A DNA stretch of 64,000 nucleotides from Myxococcota bacterium (GTDB lineage Bacteria > Myxococcota_A > UBA9160 > UBA6930), in the NCBI GenBank assembly GCA_028285625.1, contig JANQOX010000025.1:580461-644460 (forward strand), read 5' to 3'. The notes beneath the pieces were generated by a model. That model was given only the letters and a program-made list of their open reading frames with translations. It had not been told where the DNA came from and searched no databases. A program made the position numbers and the translations under genes. This document shows positions 20,616-29,096 of this stretch, piece by piece (the stretch's first letter is position 1; every line of letters begins with the position of its first letter).

Positions 20616-21077
20616 TCACGGGTCGTTGTACAGTCCGCTCGAGACGGCGTACCGTCGCGGCGTGGCTCCGGGCGGCGCATTCGGCTCGACCCAGGTCACG
20701 CGAACGTCGAGCAGGCGCACGTTCGGGTCGGCGGTGGCATTGATGCGCCACTGCAGGGTGTACGTCTGGGGTACCACGGCCCCTGCCGCGAGGACGGGAG
20801 GGGTCACCGGCACGCCGGCATTCCAGCCCGTCGGCTGCACCTGCGCATTGGCGAACGGCAGGCGCTGTAGGAACTCGACCTGCGTCTGCGCGACCAGCGC
20901 CGCCTGGGTGTGGTCGCGTCCCATGCGACCCTGACGCATGGCCGAGACCTGCATGGCGAGCATGGCCAGAAGACCGCCGGCGAGGATGGCGAGGGCCACC
21001 ATCACTTCGAGGATCGTCATGCCCTCGCGGCCCCGCCTGCCATGCCGCAGGGTTCGGCGTACGCGGTGCAATCGCAT
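20616..21077 (-). CDS. pilV: PilV-like minor pilin
   Basis: 153 residues. Class III signal GREG/MTILEVMVALAILAGGLLAMLAMQVSAMRQG with Glu at +5, typical of PilV/GspI. The short C-terminal domain contains YTLQWRINATADPNVRLLDVRVTWVEPN, the conserved core of the PilV-type head. Its ATG shares one base with the fimT stop (TGATG), so it is translationally coupled. Confidence 0.88.
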   Translation of the reverse strand: MRLHRVRRTLRHGRRGREGMTILEVMVALAILAGGLLAMLAMQVSAMRQGRMGRDHTQAALVAQTQVEFLQRLPFANAQVQPTGWNAGVPVTPPVLAAGAVVPQTYTLQWRINATADPNVRLLDVRVTWVEPNAPPGATPRRYAVSSGLYNDP

Positions 21078-21790
21078 CAGTCGGTCCAGGCGCCCGCGGC
21101 GCGGTCGAAGCTGAAGACCTTGGTGCCACCGAGCGGCGTGAGAAGCACGGCATAGTCGCGGTTGGTGAAGGGCGGACCGTTGGTCACGTAGACGCCACCC
21201 TTGCCGCTTCCGGTCTGGCCCTGCACGCAGGCTCCGGTGAAGCCCACCGGAACGCCGTCCGGCCGAAAACCGACCCAACGAGTCTGCGCGCCGAACTGGT
21301 CTGCGAAGCTCGAGCCCGTGGTGTAGTCGCCGAGCCCGGTGTCCTCGGGGTGAGCGCCGCCCGCGAAGCTGGTGCCCCAGAAGACGCCCGGTGTCGCGGG
21401 CTCGGTGGTGAACACCTCGCCCGCATCGATGCAGCAGTTCTGCAGCGCCGTGCCCGGCGCTCCGTCGTTCAGGATGCCGATCGGCACCGGGTTGCCGGCA
21501 CCGTCTACCAGCGGGTTGCCGCAGGCGTCGGTACCCGCTCCCATGCCCAGGTAGACGATGTGGACCGTCTCGTTCATGATCGCCTGGTTGCGGGCGAACT
21601 GGAACGCGTTCGCCGCCTCCCGCGCGACCGAGCGGAGGTTCGAGTCCGACTGCATCTGGCGGAACGAGGGCACCGCCCACGCGGCCGTGATGCTGATGAT
21701 CGCCACCACGGTGATGAGCTCGAGCAGGGTGAACCCGCCTCGCCTCCCGCGGTCTTCTTGTGCGCCGGTGCGCAACTTCGGGATCGTCAC
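21077..21790 (-). CDS. fimT: FimT/GspH-like minor pilin
   Basis: 237 residues. Class III signal RRGG/FTLLELITVVAIISITAAWAVPSFRQMQSDSNLRSVA is the classical GspH/FimT start with Glu at +5. FimT often binds DNA or sits near the pilus tip. A Cys pair (LQNCCID) and a further Cys (GACVQG) could form a disulfide. I chose the GTG because GGAGGT lies four bases upstream and because the predicted sigma-54 start (about 21837) lies downstream of the ATG used by a longer frame. First gene of the minor-pilin operon. Confidence 0.87.
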   Translation of the reverse strand: MTIPKLRTGAQEDRGRRGGFTLLELITVVAIISITAAWAVPSFRQMQSDSNLRSVAREAANAFQFARNQAIMNETVHIVYLGMGAGTDACGNPLVDGAGNPVPIGILNDGAPGTALQNCCIDAGEVFTTEPATPGVFWGTSFAGGAHPEDTGLGDYTTGSSFADQFGAQTRWVGFRPDGVPVGFTGACVQGQTGSGKGGVYVTNGPPFTNRDYAVLLTPLGGTKVFSFDRAAGAWTD

Positions 21791-21848
21791 GCGAACCTCC
21801 GTTCCCCCTGCGATCGCCGCGCGCGCTCGCAGGACAAGGGACCCACGA

Positions 21849-21863
21849 GCAAGCCCCATGCCA
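21849..21863 (-). promoter_or_regulatory. Sigma-54 promoter of the fimT-pilVWX operon
   Basis: On the minus strand TGGCATGGGGCTTGC: -24 TGGCAT (consensus TGGCAC), -12 TTGC, ten bases between GG and GC. Predicted start near 21837, leader about 47 nt. It lies just beyond the stop of the second histidine kinase. Confidence 0.8.
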
Positions 21864-21919
21864 CCCCACCCGAATCGGCCAAACCCCTGCCGCTCTTGAG
21901 GATTGAGCCCAGCAGCCCG

Positions 21920-23521
21920 CTAGCGCCGGCGCCGTACCCCGAACGGGCTTGCGGGGTCCGCAGAGGGCTGCGCAGCAGCAGGGTCGGGATCGTGACCGGG
22001 CTCACCCGCATCGGGGCGGCGAGGAACAGGAAGCGTGAGTGCGAATGCCGTCGAGAAGCCTTCCGGCGGCTCGACCAGGCTGACCCGACCGCCCTGCTCC
22101 TCGGCCATGCGTGCGGCATTCGCCAGGCCCAGTCCGGTGCCCTCGCCCGGCGGCTTGGTCGTGAAGAACGGGTCGAAGATGCGCTCGCGATCCTCCTCGG
22201 CCACACCGGGACCGCGATCGGCGATCACGCAGCGCACCGCGTCGGGATGCCGGCGGGCCCACCCTGCCGGATCGCCATCGTCCTCGGCACGACCATGCAG
22301 CGCCGCCGGCTCGACCACCACCCGGATCACGAGCCGTTCCACGTCGTCCGAGAAGCTCGGTGCGCCTTCGACCGGCTCCAGGGCCGCATCCGCGGCGTTC
22401 AGCAACAGGTTGAGCAGCACCTGGGCGATCGCCTCGGGCTCGGCCAACGCGGGAGGCGCCCCAGGCCGCGACGACGCCTCGAAATGCAGCTCGGCATAGC
22501 GTCGCTGCGCGTGCAGCAGATCACATGCTTCCGAGGCCGCCCGTGTCAGGTCCACCGGTACCGGCTCTCCGCGCCGGGGCCTCGAGAAGTCGAGCAGCTG
22601 GCGCAGGATCACCCGCACGCGCTCGCCCTCGCGGCCCGCCCGTGCCAGGTGACTTCGCGTGTCTTCGCTGATGCCGGGGTCGCGCCGCGCCAGATCCAGA
22701 AAGGCGAGGATGGCGCCGATCGGGTTGCCCACCTCGTGGGCGACCCCCGAGGCCAGGCGACCCACGGCCGCCAGGCGCTCCGCCCGATCCAGTCCCTCGC
22801 GCGCCAGGCGAAGGTCGGCGTTGGCGCTGCGCAGGCCGACGACGGCCTTGTGGAGCTCTTCGCTTCGACCCTCGAGCGCATCGGTCATGTCGTTGAAGGA
22901 GCGCGCCAGCTCGGCCGCCTCGGCGCTTCCTTCCTCTCGGGCACGGACTCCAGGCGCACCTTCGGCGAGCGCGCGCGCGGTGTGAGACAGTCTCTGCAGG
23001 GGTCCCACGACCCGACGTCGAAGCAGCACCACTCCGAATGCGGTGAAGATCAGCGCATCGGCCAGCAGCACCCCGGCACCGACCAGCAACGGAACGGCGC
23101 GCAGCCGCAGCGAGGTCTCTCGCGGCAACCGGGCGAGCACGACATCGCGGCCGTTGGCCAGAGGCGCCGCGAACCGCATCTCCTCCCAGACGGCACCGGG
23201 TCGCAGGAGCGGGCGCCCGGTGCGCCGCGCCTCGAGCGCCAGGGCGCGGGTCTCGCGGTCCAGCGCGCGCCCCACGCCGGCGCGGGGCCGGATCAGGTCG
23301 CCTTCGGAGACCTCCCACCAGTCGGTCCCCGGAAACAGCGCGCGCCCCGGAGGCGCGGGAACCACGGCGCGAGCTTCCTGCAGCAGCGCGCGCCCGACCA
23401 GAGCCCGGAGCGTCGCTTCGTGCCGGACGGCCCAGACCGCCGACACGCCGACGGTGGACAGCAACATCACCACCGCGAGGCTCACCAGCACCTCGGTCTG
23501 GATCCCCGCGCGGCGCGGCAT
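21920..23521 (-). CDS. Membrane histidine kinase downstream of pilR
   Basis: 533 residues. Two membrane helices (LVSLAVVMLLSTVGVSAVWAV and AVPLLVGAGVLLADALIFTAFGVVLL) flank a ~115-residue periplasmic sensor. A HAMP linker follows (VVGPLQRLSHTARALAEG), then a coiled coil, H-box GVAHEVGNPIGAILAFL with the phospho-accepting His, N-box LNLLLNAADAAL, and G boxes DRGPGVAEEDRERIFDPFFTTK and GTGLGLANAARM. It ends in a Pro/Asp/Ala-rich tail. It starts 5 nt after pilR, so PilS, PilR and this kinase are co-expressed. Target inferred: PilR or the orphan NtrC-type regulator. Confidence 0.9.
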   Translation of the reverse strand: MPRRAGIQTEVLVSLAVVMLLSTVGVSAVWAVRHEATLRALVGRALLQEARAVVPAPPGRALFPGTDWWEVSEGDLIRPRAGVGRALDRETRALALEARRTGRPLLRPGAVWEEMRFAAPLANGRDVVLARLPRETSLRLRAVPLLVGAGVLLADALIFTAFGVVLLRRRVVGPLQRLSHTARALAEGAPGVRAREEGSAEAAELARSFNDMTDALEGRSEELHKAVVGLRSANADLRLAREGLDRAERLAAVGRLASGVAHEVGNPIGAILAFLDLARRDPGISEDTRSHLARAGREGERVRVILRQLLDFSRPRRGEPVPVDLTRAASEACDLLHAQRRYAELHFEASSRPGAPPALAEPEAIAQVLLNLLLNAADAALEPVEGAPSFSDDVERLVIRVVVEPAALHGRAEDDGDPAGWARRHPDAVRCVIADRGPGVAEEDRERIFDPFFTTKPPGEGTGLGLANAARMAEEQGGRVSLVEPPEGFSTAFALTLPVPRRPDAGEPGHDPDPAAAQPSADPASPFGVRRRR

Positions 23522-23526
23522 GGTGC

Positions 23527-24921
23527 CTACACCTCGGGTTCGCAGGGGCCGTCGATGCCGAGTTTCTCGAGGCGATAGCGGAAGGACCGGAAGCTCACGC
23601 CCACCAGCGCAGCCGCACGCTTCTTCACCCCGCCCGCCCGCGCCAGCGCCTCCCGCAGGATCTGACGCTCGTACTCGTTCACCATCTCTTCCAGGCTCGA
23701 TCCCGGGCCCGGCAGGACTGCGGCCGCGGCCTGCTGCGGCCCCTGGAGCACCGCCGGTGGCAGACAGTCCATGGTCACCATCGGCGTGCGGGTGAGCGCC
23801 ACCGCGCGCTCGACCATGTTCTCGAGCTCGCGGACGTTGCCCGGAAAGTCGTAGGCGAGAACGGCCTGCATGGCATCGTCTTCGAAGCCCTCGACGGGCT
23901 TGTCGATCTCGGCCGCGTACTTCTCGAGAAAGTGCCGGATCAGCAACGGCACGTCTTCCATGCGCTGGGCCAGCCCCGGCAGACTCACCTGGATCACGTT
24001 GAGCCGGTAGTACAGATCGTCTCGAAACCGTCCTGCCGTCACCTCTTCGGCCAGGTCGCGGTTGGTCGCGGCCACCACGCGGACGTCCACCGAGCGATCC
24101 GAGTTGCCGCCGACACGCCGGATCGTCTTCTCCTGGATCACGCGCAGCAGCTTCACCTGCAGCGACGCCGGCAACTCACCGATCTCGTCCAGGAAGATCG
24201 TCCCCCCATCGGCCGCCTCGAACAGGCCTTCCTTGTTCTGGACGGCCCCGGTGAAGGCGCCCTTCACGTGGCCGAACAGCTCCGACTCGAGCAGGTTCTC
24301 GGGGATCGCGCCGCAGTTGACGGGCACGAAGGCACCGTCGCGGCGCTCGCTCTGCTGGTGGATCTCGCGCGCGACCAGCTCCTTGCCCGTGCCGCTACCG
24401 CCCGTGACCAGCACGTTGGTCTTGGTGTCGGCCACCTGGGCCACCAGGTCGTAGACCTGCTGCATGGCCTCACTGGTGCCGACCATCGCACCGCGCGTCC
24501 GCGTCTGGCTGCGCAGCTCCGAACGCAGTCGCCGGTTCTCCTGGGTGAGCAGCTTCTTCTCGAGCGCCTTCTCCACCACGAGGCGCAACTCGTCCACCTT
24601 GAAGGGCTTGGTCACGTAGTCGTACGCGCCCTCCTTCATGGCCGTGATGGCGGTCTCGGTGGTGGCGAAGGCCGTGATCATGATGACGACGGTCTCCGGA
24701 GAGACGTCCTTCGCGGCGCGCAGCAGGTCGAGCCCGCTCTCCGTGTCGAGCTGGATGTCCGAGATCATGACGTCGTAGTCGTCCGACTCGATCGCCATCA
24801 GCGCCTCGGCGCGGCAGCCCGCGGTCACCACCTCGTAGCCTTCGCGACGGAAGAAGATCTCGAGGAACTCCTGCATGGAGCGCTCGTCGTCTACGACCAG
24901 GATGCGCGCTGCGTCGCTCAC
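23527..24921 (-). CDS. pilR: Sigma-54-dependent response regulator PilR
   Basis: 464 residues. Receiver with phospho-acceptor Asp55 (VMISDIQLDTESG), AAA+ domain with GGSGTGKE (Walker A variant), GAFTGA loop, TIFLDEIGEL and AYDFPGNVRELENMVERA, then a C-terminal Fis HTH VKKRAAALVGVSFRSFRYRLEKLGI, a signature PilR ending. In Pseudomonas and Myxococcus PilR activates pilA from a sigma-54 promoter. Here pilA is absent, but two sigma-54 promoters for minor pilin and pilY1 genes lie downstream. GTG start. Gap of 42 nt from pilS. Confidence 0.95.
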   Translation of the reverse strand: MSDAARILVVDDERSMQEFLEIFFRREGYEVVTAGCRAEALMAIESDDYDVMISDIQLDTESGLDLLRAAKDVSPETVVIMITAFATTETAITAMKEGAYDYVTKPFKVDELRLVVEKALEKKLLTQENRRLRSELRSQTRTRGAMVGTSEAMQQVYDLVAQVADTKTNVLVTGGSGTGKELVAREIHQQSERRDGAFVPVNCGAIPENLLESELFGHVKGAFTGAVQNKEGLFEAADGGTIFLDEIGELPASLQVKLLRVIQEKTIRRVGGNSDRSVDVRVVAATNRDLAEEVTAGRFRDDLYYRLNVIQVSLPGLAQRMEDVPLLIRHFLEKYAAEIDKPVEGFEDDAMQAVLAYDFPGNVRELENMVERAVALTRTPMVTMDCLPPAVLQGPQQAAAAVLPGPGSSLEEMVNEYERQILREALARAGGVKKRAAALVGVSFRSFRYRLEKLGIDGPCEPEV

Positions 24922-24963
24922 GACCGCCGCCGTCCCGTTGCGCTCGACGCCTGCATCATCGCC

Positions 24964-26718
24964 CTACCCCGCCGCCAGGAGCCGGACGCGGAACTCGGTC
25001 CCGCGTTCGGCCTCGCTGTCTACCTGGAGCACGCCGCCGTGCGCTTCGACGATCCGATGCACGGTCGGGAGCCCGAGCCCCGTTCCCCCCGCCTTCGTGG
25101 TGAAGAACGGGTCGAAGATTCGATCGAGGTGCTCCACGGGAATGCCGCTGCCGTCGTCGGAAACGACGATCTCGACACCCGGGGACCCCTCCACACCTTC
25201 GTTTCGACCGGTGCCGGCCATCGCTTGAGACGTCGCCGGCGGCTCCGACTCAGGACGCGCGCCTTCGCGGGCTTCGGTCCGTAGCCGAATGACCCCATTC
25301 TCGCCGACCGCCTGCTGGGCGTTGGTCACCAGATTCCACAGCGCCTGCCGCAGCTGCGTCGCGTCCGCCAGCGCCGAGAGGTCCGCGTCGGCCTCGACCG
25401 TGAGGACGACGCCCTCCGGCAGCGCTGCCCGTGCCATCTCCGCGAGATCCTCGAGCAGCGGCGCCAGCAACACCGATTCGAGCTTCGGCGGCGTCGGCCG
25501 CGCATACTGCAGGAAGTCCGTGATCAGGCCGTCGAGCCGCTCGATCTCGCGCAGCACGATCCCCATCAGCCGACGGCGCTCGTCGTTCTCCCCGGAAGCA
25601 TCGAGGCCGGACTCCAGGATCTCGACCGACCCCGAGATCGCCGCCAGTGGATTGCGGATCTCGTGGGCCATGCCCGCCGCCAGCTGGCCCACCCCTGCGA
25701 GGCGCTCGTTTCGGTGCAGCTCGCGCTCCATGGCGACGACCTGAGTGACGTCCTGGAAGATCACCACCAGCCCGGTCTGCTCGTCGTCGGCATCACGCAA
25801 CACCGAACTGGCCAGGCCCAGGAAGCGCTCCTTGCCCTCGGCGTCCACGAAGGCCAGACGTCGCCGGCCGCGGCCACCGCGGGCCGCTTCGCTCCTGCCC
25901 CCCAACACTTCGGCGGCGCCCGGCAGTACCTCGTCGAGGCTGCGTCCAGCGACCCGCGCCGCGGACCGCCCGGTGATGCGTTCCGCCTCGGGGTTGAACG
26001 AAGTGACCTGGCCGTCGCGGTCGACGGTCAGCAGACCGCTGGTGAGGCTCGCGATGGTGCGCTCATGGAGCGAGCGCAGGGCCTCGAGGTCGACGGTGCG
26101 GGCGTCGAGCCGTTCGCCGGCCCGTTGCAGCTCGGCCGCGAGCCCACTCGCGAGCAAGGCCACCAGCAGCAGGGCTCCGGCGTGCAAGCCCGCCAGCACC
26201 AGGCCCGGCGGTCCGGCTTCTGGCGTTCCGAACAGGGACCCGGCGGCCAGCAGGGCCGCGGCGTACCCCGCCGCCCCCAGCGCTGCCGAGCCGTAGGCCC
26301 CCGGGCGCCCGAACAAGAGCGCGCAATAGACGGGGATCGGCAGGTACAGGAAGCCGAAGATCGAGTGGACGCCGCCCGAGAACGCCACCAGCGACGTCAC
26401 CAGCGCGACATCGGTCACGACCTGAGCCGCGCCCAGCCAGGCGAGCTTGCGCACCCGCGGGAGCAGTACCGCGTACAGCGCCGTCGAGCCGAACGCGAGA
26501 GCGAGGGTGCCGTAGAGGCCGCGCTCCGCGCGCTCCGCCCCCTCGTGACCTGCGCCGAGCAGGAACAGCGCCAGCGCGAGGACCGCCAGCGCCAGGCCCA
26601 GACGCGAGACCATCAGGGAGACCAGGCGGCGGCGCAGCACCTCGCCTCGCGCAGCGGCGATGGACGTGTCACGCGGGGCCGCCGGAGCCGCGACCTCGCG
26701 CAACCGGGGAGCAGTCAT
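24964..26718 (-). CDS. pilS: Pilus sensor histidine kinase PilS
   Basis: 584 residues. N-terminal membrane block of about six helices (LALAVLALALFLLGAG through LALLLVALLASGLAAEL), as in PilS, which senses pilin within the membrane. A PAS domain follows (ERTIASLTSGLLTVDRDGQVTSFNPEAERITGRS), then HisKA with GMAHEIRNPLAAISGSVEIL, and HATPase with LVTNAQQAVGENG, DDGSGIPVEHLDRIFDPFFTTK and GTGLGLPTVHRIVEAHGG. It lies 11 nt after pilC, just before pilR. Confidence 0.93.
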   Translation of the reverse strand: MTAPRLREVAAPAAPRDTSIAAARGEVLRRRLVSLMVSRLGLALAVLALALFLLGAGHEGAERAERGLYGTLALAFGSTALYAVLLPRVRKLAWLGAAQVVTDVALVTSLVAFSGGVHSIFGFLYLPIPVYCALLFGRPGAYGSAALGAAGYAAALLAAGSLFGTPEAGPPGLVLAGLHAGALLLVALLASGLAAELQRAGERLDARTVDLEALRSLHERTIASLTSGLLTVDRDGQVTSFNPEAERITGRSAARVAGRSLDEVLPGAAEVLGGRSEAARGGRGRRRLAFVDAEGKERFLGLASSVLRDADDEQTGLVVIFQDVTQVVAMERELHRNERLAGVGQLAAGMAHEIRNPLAAISGSVEILESGLDASGENDERRRLMGIVLREIERLDGLITDFLQYARPTPPKLESVLLAPLLEDLAEMARAALPEGVVLTVEADADLSALADATQLRQALWNLVTNAQQAVGENGVIRLRTEAREGARPESEPPATSQAMAGTGRNEGVEGSPGVEIVVSDDGSGIPVEHLDRIFDPFFTTKAGGTGLGLPTVHRIVEAHGGVLQVDSEAERGTEFRVRLLAAG

Positions 26719-26729
26719 GGCGTGGGGAT

Positions 26730-27941
26730 CTAGTGGATGTTTTCTGCGATCGAGAAGATCGGCAGGTACATCGCCATCAGGATGCCGCCGATTGCGCCAC
26801 CCAGGAACACCATCATCAGCGGCTCCATCAAGGACGTGAGTGCCTCGACCGCCGTATCGACCTCGTCGTCGTAGAAGTCGGCGATCTTCGCCAGCATCGA
26901 GTCCATGGCGCCCGTCGATTCACCGACGGCAATCATCTGGACCACCATGCCCGGGAACACGCCCGACGCCTCGAGGGGCTCGGCAATGGTGCGGCCCTCG
27001 GAGATCGCCGCACGCGTCTTCATGAGCGCGGCCTCGATGACCGTGTTGCCCGCCGTCCGCGCACAGATCTCCAGGGCATCGAGAATCGGAACGCCGCTCG
27101 AGATCATCGTGGAGAGCGTGCGGCTGAAGCGGGACACCGCCACCTTCCGCAACAGGGAGCCGAAGATCGGCAGCTTCAGGAAGACGCCGTCCGTCATGTA
27201 CTTGAAGCGTGGCACACGCGCGCGCGCCTGCGTGAACGAGACGACGGTGATGATGATGCCCGCGATCAGGTAGACCACGTAGGCCTGCATCCACTCCGAG
27301 AGATCGACCACCACCTGGGTGGGACCCGGCAGCGCGCCGCCGAAGTCGTCGAACATCTTCTGGAAGACCGGGATCACCTTCACGAGCAGGAGCGTGATCA
27401 CCGCGAACGACACCGTCAGGATGGTGCCCGGGTAGATCATCGCGCCCTTCACCTTGCGCTTCAGCGCGTCGGCCTTCTCCAGGTACACCGCCAGGCGATT
27501 CAGGATGGTGTCGAGGATGCCGCCGATCTCGCCGGCCCGAACCAGGTTCACGTAGAGATCGTCGAAGGGCTTCGGGTGCTTGCCCAGGGCGTCCGCGAAG
27601 GTGGCGCCCTGCTCCACGTCGTTCTTCACGGCGCGGAGGATCCCCTCGAACCGCTTGCTCTCCTGCTGATCGGACTGGATCTCCAGGCACTGCACGAGCG
27701 GCAGGCCCGAGTCGATCATCGTCGCGAACTGGCGTGTAAAGATCACGAGATCACGCGTCTTCACGCTCCCCTGGAAGAGCGTCACGCCCTCCAGGAGATC
27801 CTTGGACTTCTGCTTGACGTTGACCGGGATGATGGCCTGTGCGCGCAACTGCGCCATCACGGCGTCCTGCGTCACGGCCTCGATCACGCCCTTCTTGGTC
27901 GTGCCCTGTCGGGTACGACCTTCCCAGGTGAAGACCGGCAT
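26730..27941 (-). CDS. pilC: Inner-membrane platform protein PilC
   Basis: 403 residues, standard length. Two repeated GspF/PilC (T2SSF) domains with membrane helices: one around FAVITLLLVKVIPVFQKMF, one at AYVVYLIAGIIITVVSF, one near the C-terminus (LMEPLMMVFLGGAIGGILMAMYLPIF). Motifs: FTWEGRTRQGTTKKG start, TRQFATMIDSGLPLVQCL, RAGEIGGILDTIL, and its second-domain counterpart VGESTGAMDSML. Couples the PilB/PilT motors to pilin polymerisation. Confidence 0.96.
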   Translation of the reverse strand: MPVFTWEGRTRQGTTKKGVIEAVTQDAVMAQLRAQAIIPVNVKQKSKDLLEGVTLFQGSVKTRDLVIFTRQFATMIDSGLPLVQCLEIQSDQQESKRFEGILRAVKNDVEQGATFADALGKHPKPFDDLYVNLVRAGEIGGILDTILNRLAVYLEKADALKRKVKGAMIYPGTILTVSFAVITLLLVKVIPVFQKMFDDFGGALPGPTQVVVDLSEWMQAYVVYLIAGIIITVVSFTQARARVPRFKYMTDGVFLKLPIFGSLLRKVAVSRFSRTLSTMISSGVPILDALEICARTAGNTVIEAALMKTRAAISEGRTIAEPLEASGVFPGMVVQMIAVGESTGAMDSMLAKIADFYDDEVDTAVEALTSLMEPLMMVFLGGAIGGILMAMYLPIFSIAENIH

Positions 27942-27980
27942 GTTTCCCCTCCTCGGCCCGACGGGAGTCGGGCAGCGTGC

Positions 27981-29087
27981 TTACGCGGCGCTCTGACCGC
28001 GGCGCGGGCCGGCGGCCGGGGCCGCCCCCTTGGACACGAGCGTCCGGAGCTCGTCCGGATCGCTGCTGCGGCCCAGTGCGTCGTCCAGCGTGATCATCCG
28101 ACGCTGATAGAGCGAAGCGAGCGACTGATTCATCGTCTGCATCCCGAACTTGTCCTGACCGATCTGCATCTGGGAGTAGATCTGATGGATCTTGTCCTCC
28201 CGGATCAGGTTCCGGATCGCGGGATTCGGCACCATCACCTCGAGGCAGAGCACACGGCCGGGGCCGTTCGCGCGCGGCACGAGCGTCTGGCTCAACACCC
28301 CTTCGAGCACGAACGACAGCTGGGCGCGCACCTGGCTCTGCTGGTACGGCGGGAACACGTCCACGATGCGGTTGATGGTCTGGACGCAGGAGTTCGTGTG
28401 CAGTGTCGCGAACGCCAGGTGACCGGTCTCGGCCACGGTCAGCGCGGCTTCGATGGTCTCGAGGTCGCGCATCTCGCCGATCAGCACGCAGTCGGGGTCC
28501 TGGCGCAGGATGTACTTGAGCGCCTTGGTGAAGCTCGACGTGTCTGCGCCGACCTCTCGCTGATTGACCACGCAGCCCTTGTGCGGGTGCAGGTACTCGA
28601 TCGGGTCTTCGATCGTGACGATGTGCTCGTTCCGCTCCGTGTTGATCTTGTCGAGCATCGTCGCGAGCGTCGTCGACTTGCCCGAACCCGTGGGTCCGGT
28701 CACGAGAATCAGCCCACGCGGCTTCTGGGCGAGTTCCGCGACGGCCCGGGGCAACCCGAGCTCCTCGAAATTCATGATCTTGAACGGAATCGACCGGAAC
28801 GCACCGGCCACCGCGCCGCGCTGCGTGAAGATGTTGGCGCGGAACCGCGACAACCCGCGGACGCCGAACGACAGGTCGAGCTCGTTGCTCTCTTCGAACT
28901 TGTGCTTCTGGGCGTCGGTGAGGATCGAGTAGCAGAGCTGCTTCGTCTCCGGCGGCGACAGCGGCGGCATCTTGAGCGGGTGCAGCTTGCCGTCGATGCG
29001 AAGCTGAGGCGGCGAACTGGTCGTGATGTGGAGGTCGCTCGCCCCCTTCTCGATCATCGCCTTCAAGAGCTGATGCAGGTTGGCCAT
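27981..29087 (-). CDS. pilT: Pilus retraction ATPase PilT
   Basis: 368 residues. GspE-superfamily ATPase: N-terminal PAS-like domain (GASDLHITTSSPPQLRIDG), Walker A at ~131-138 (GPTGSGKS), Asp box ITIEDPIEYLHPHKGCVVNQREVG, Walker B VLIGEMRDLETIEAALT, His box ATLHTNSCVQTINRI, and the PilT-specific AIRNLIREDKIHQIYSQMQIGQDKFGMQTMNQSL, essential for retraction. The tail is slightly extended (AAPAAGPRRGQSAA). 39 nt before pilC and 9 nt after pilB. Confidence 0.97.
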   Translation of the reverse strand: MANLHQLLKAMIEKGASDLHITTSSPPQLRIDGKLHPLKMPPLSPPETKQLCYSILTDAQKHKFEESNELDLSFGVRGLSRFRANIFTQRGAVAGAFRSIPFKIMNFEELGLPRAVAELAQKPRGLILVTGPTGSGKSTTLATMLDKINTERNEHIVTIEDPIEYLHPHKGCVVNQREVGADTSSFTKALKYILRQDPDCVLIGEMRDLETIEAALTVAETGHLAFATLHTNSCVQTINRIVDVFPPYQQSQVRAQLSFVLEGVLSQTLVPRANGPGRVLCLEVMVPNPAIRNLIREDKIHQIYSQMQIGQDKFGMQTMNQSLASLYQRRMITLDDALGRSSDPDELRTLVSKGAAPAAGPRRGQSAA

Positions 29088-29096
29088 TACGGGCTC

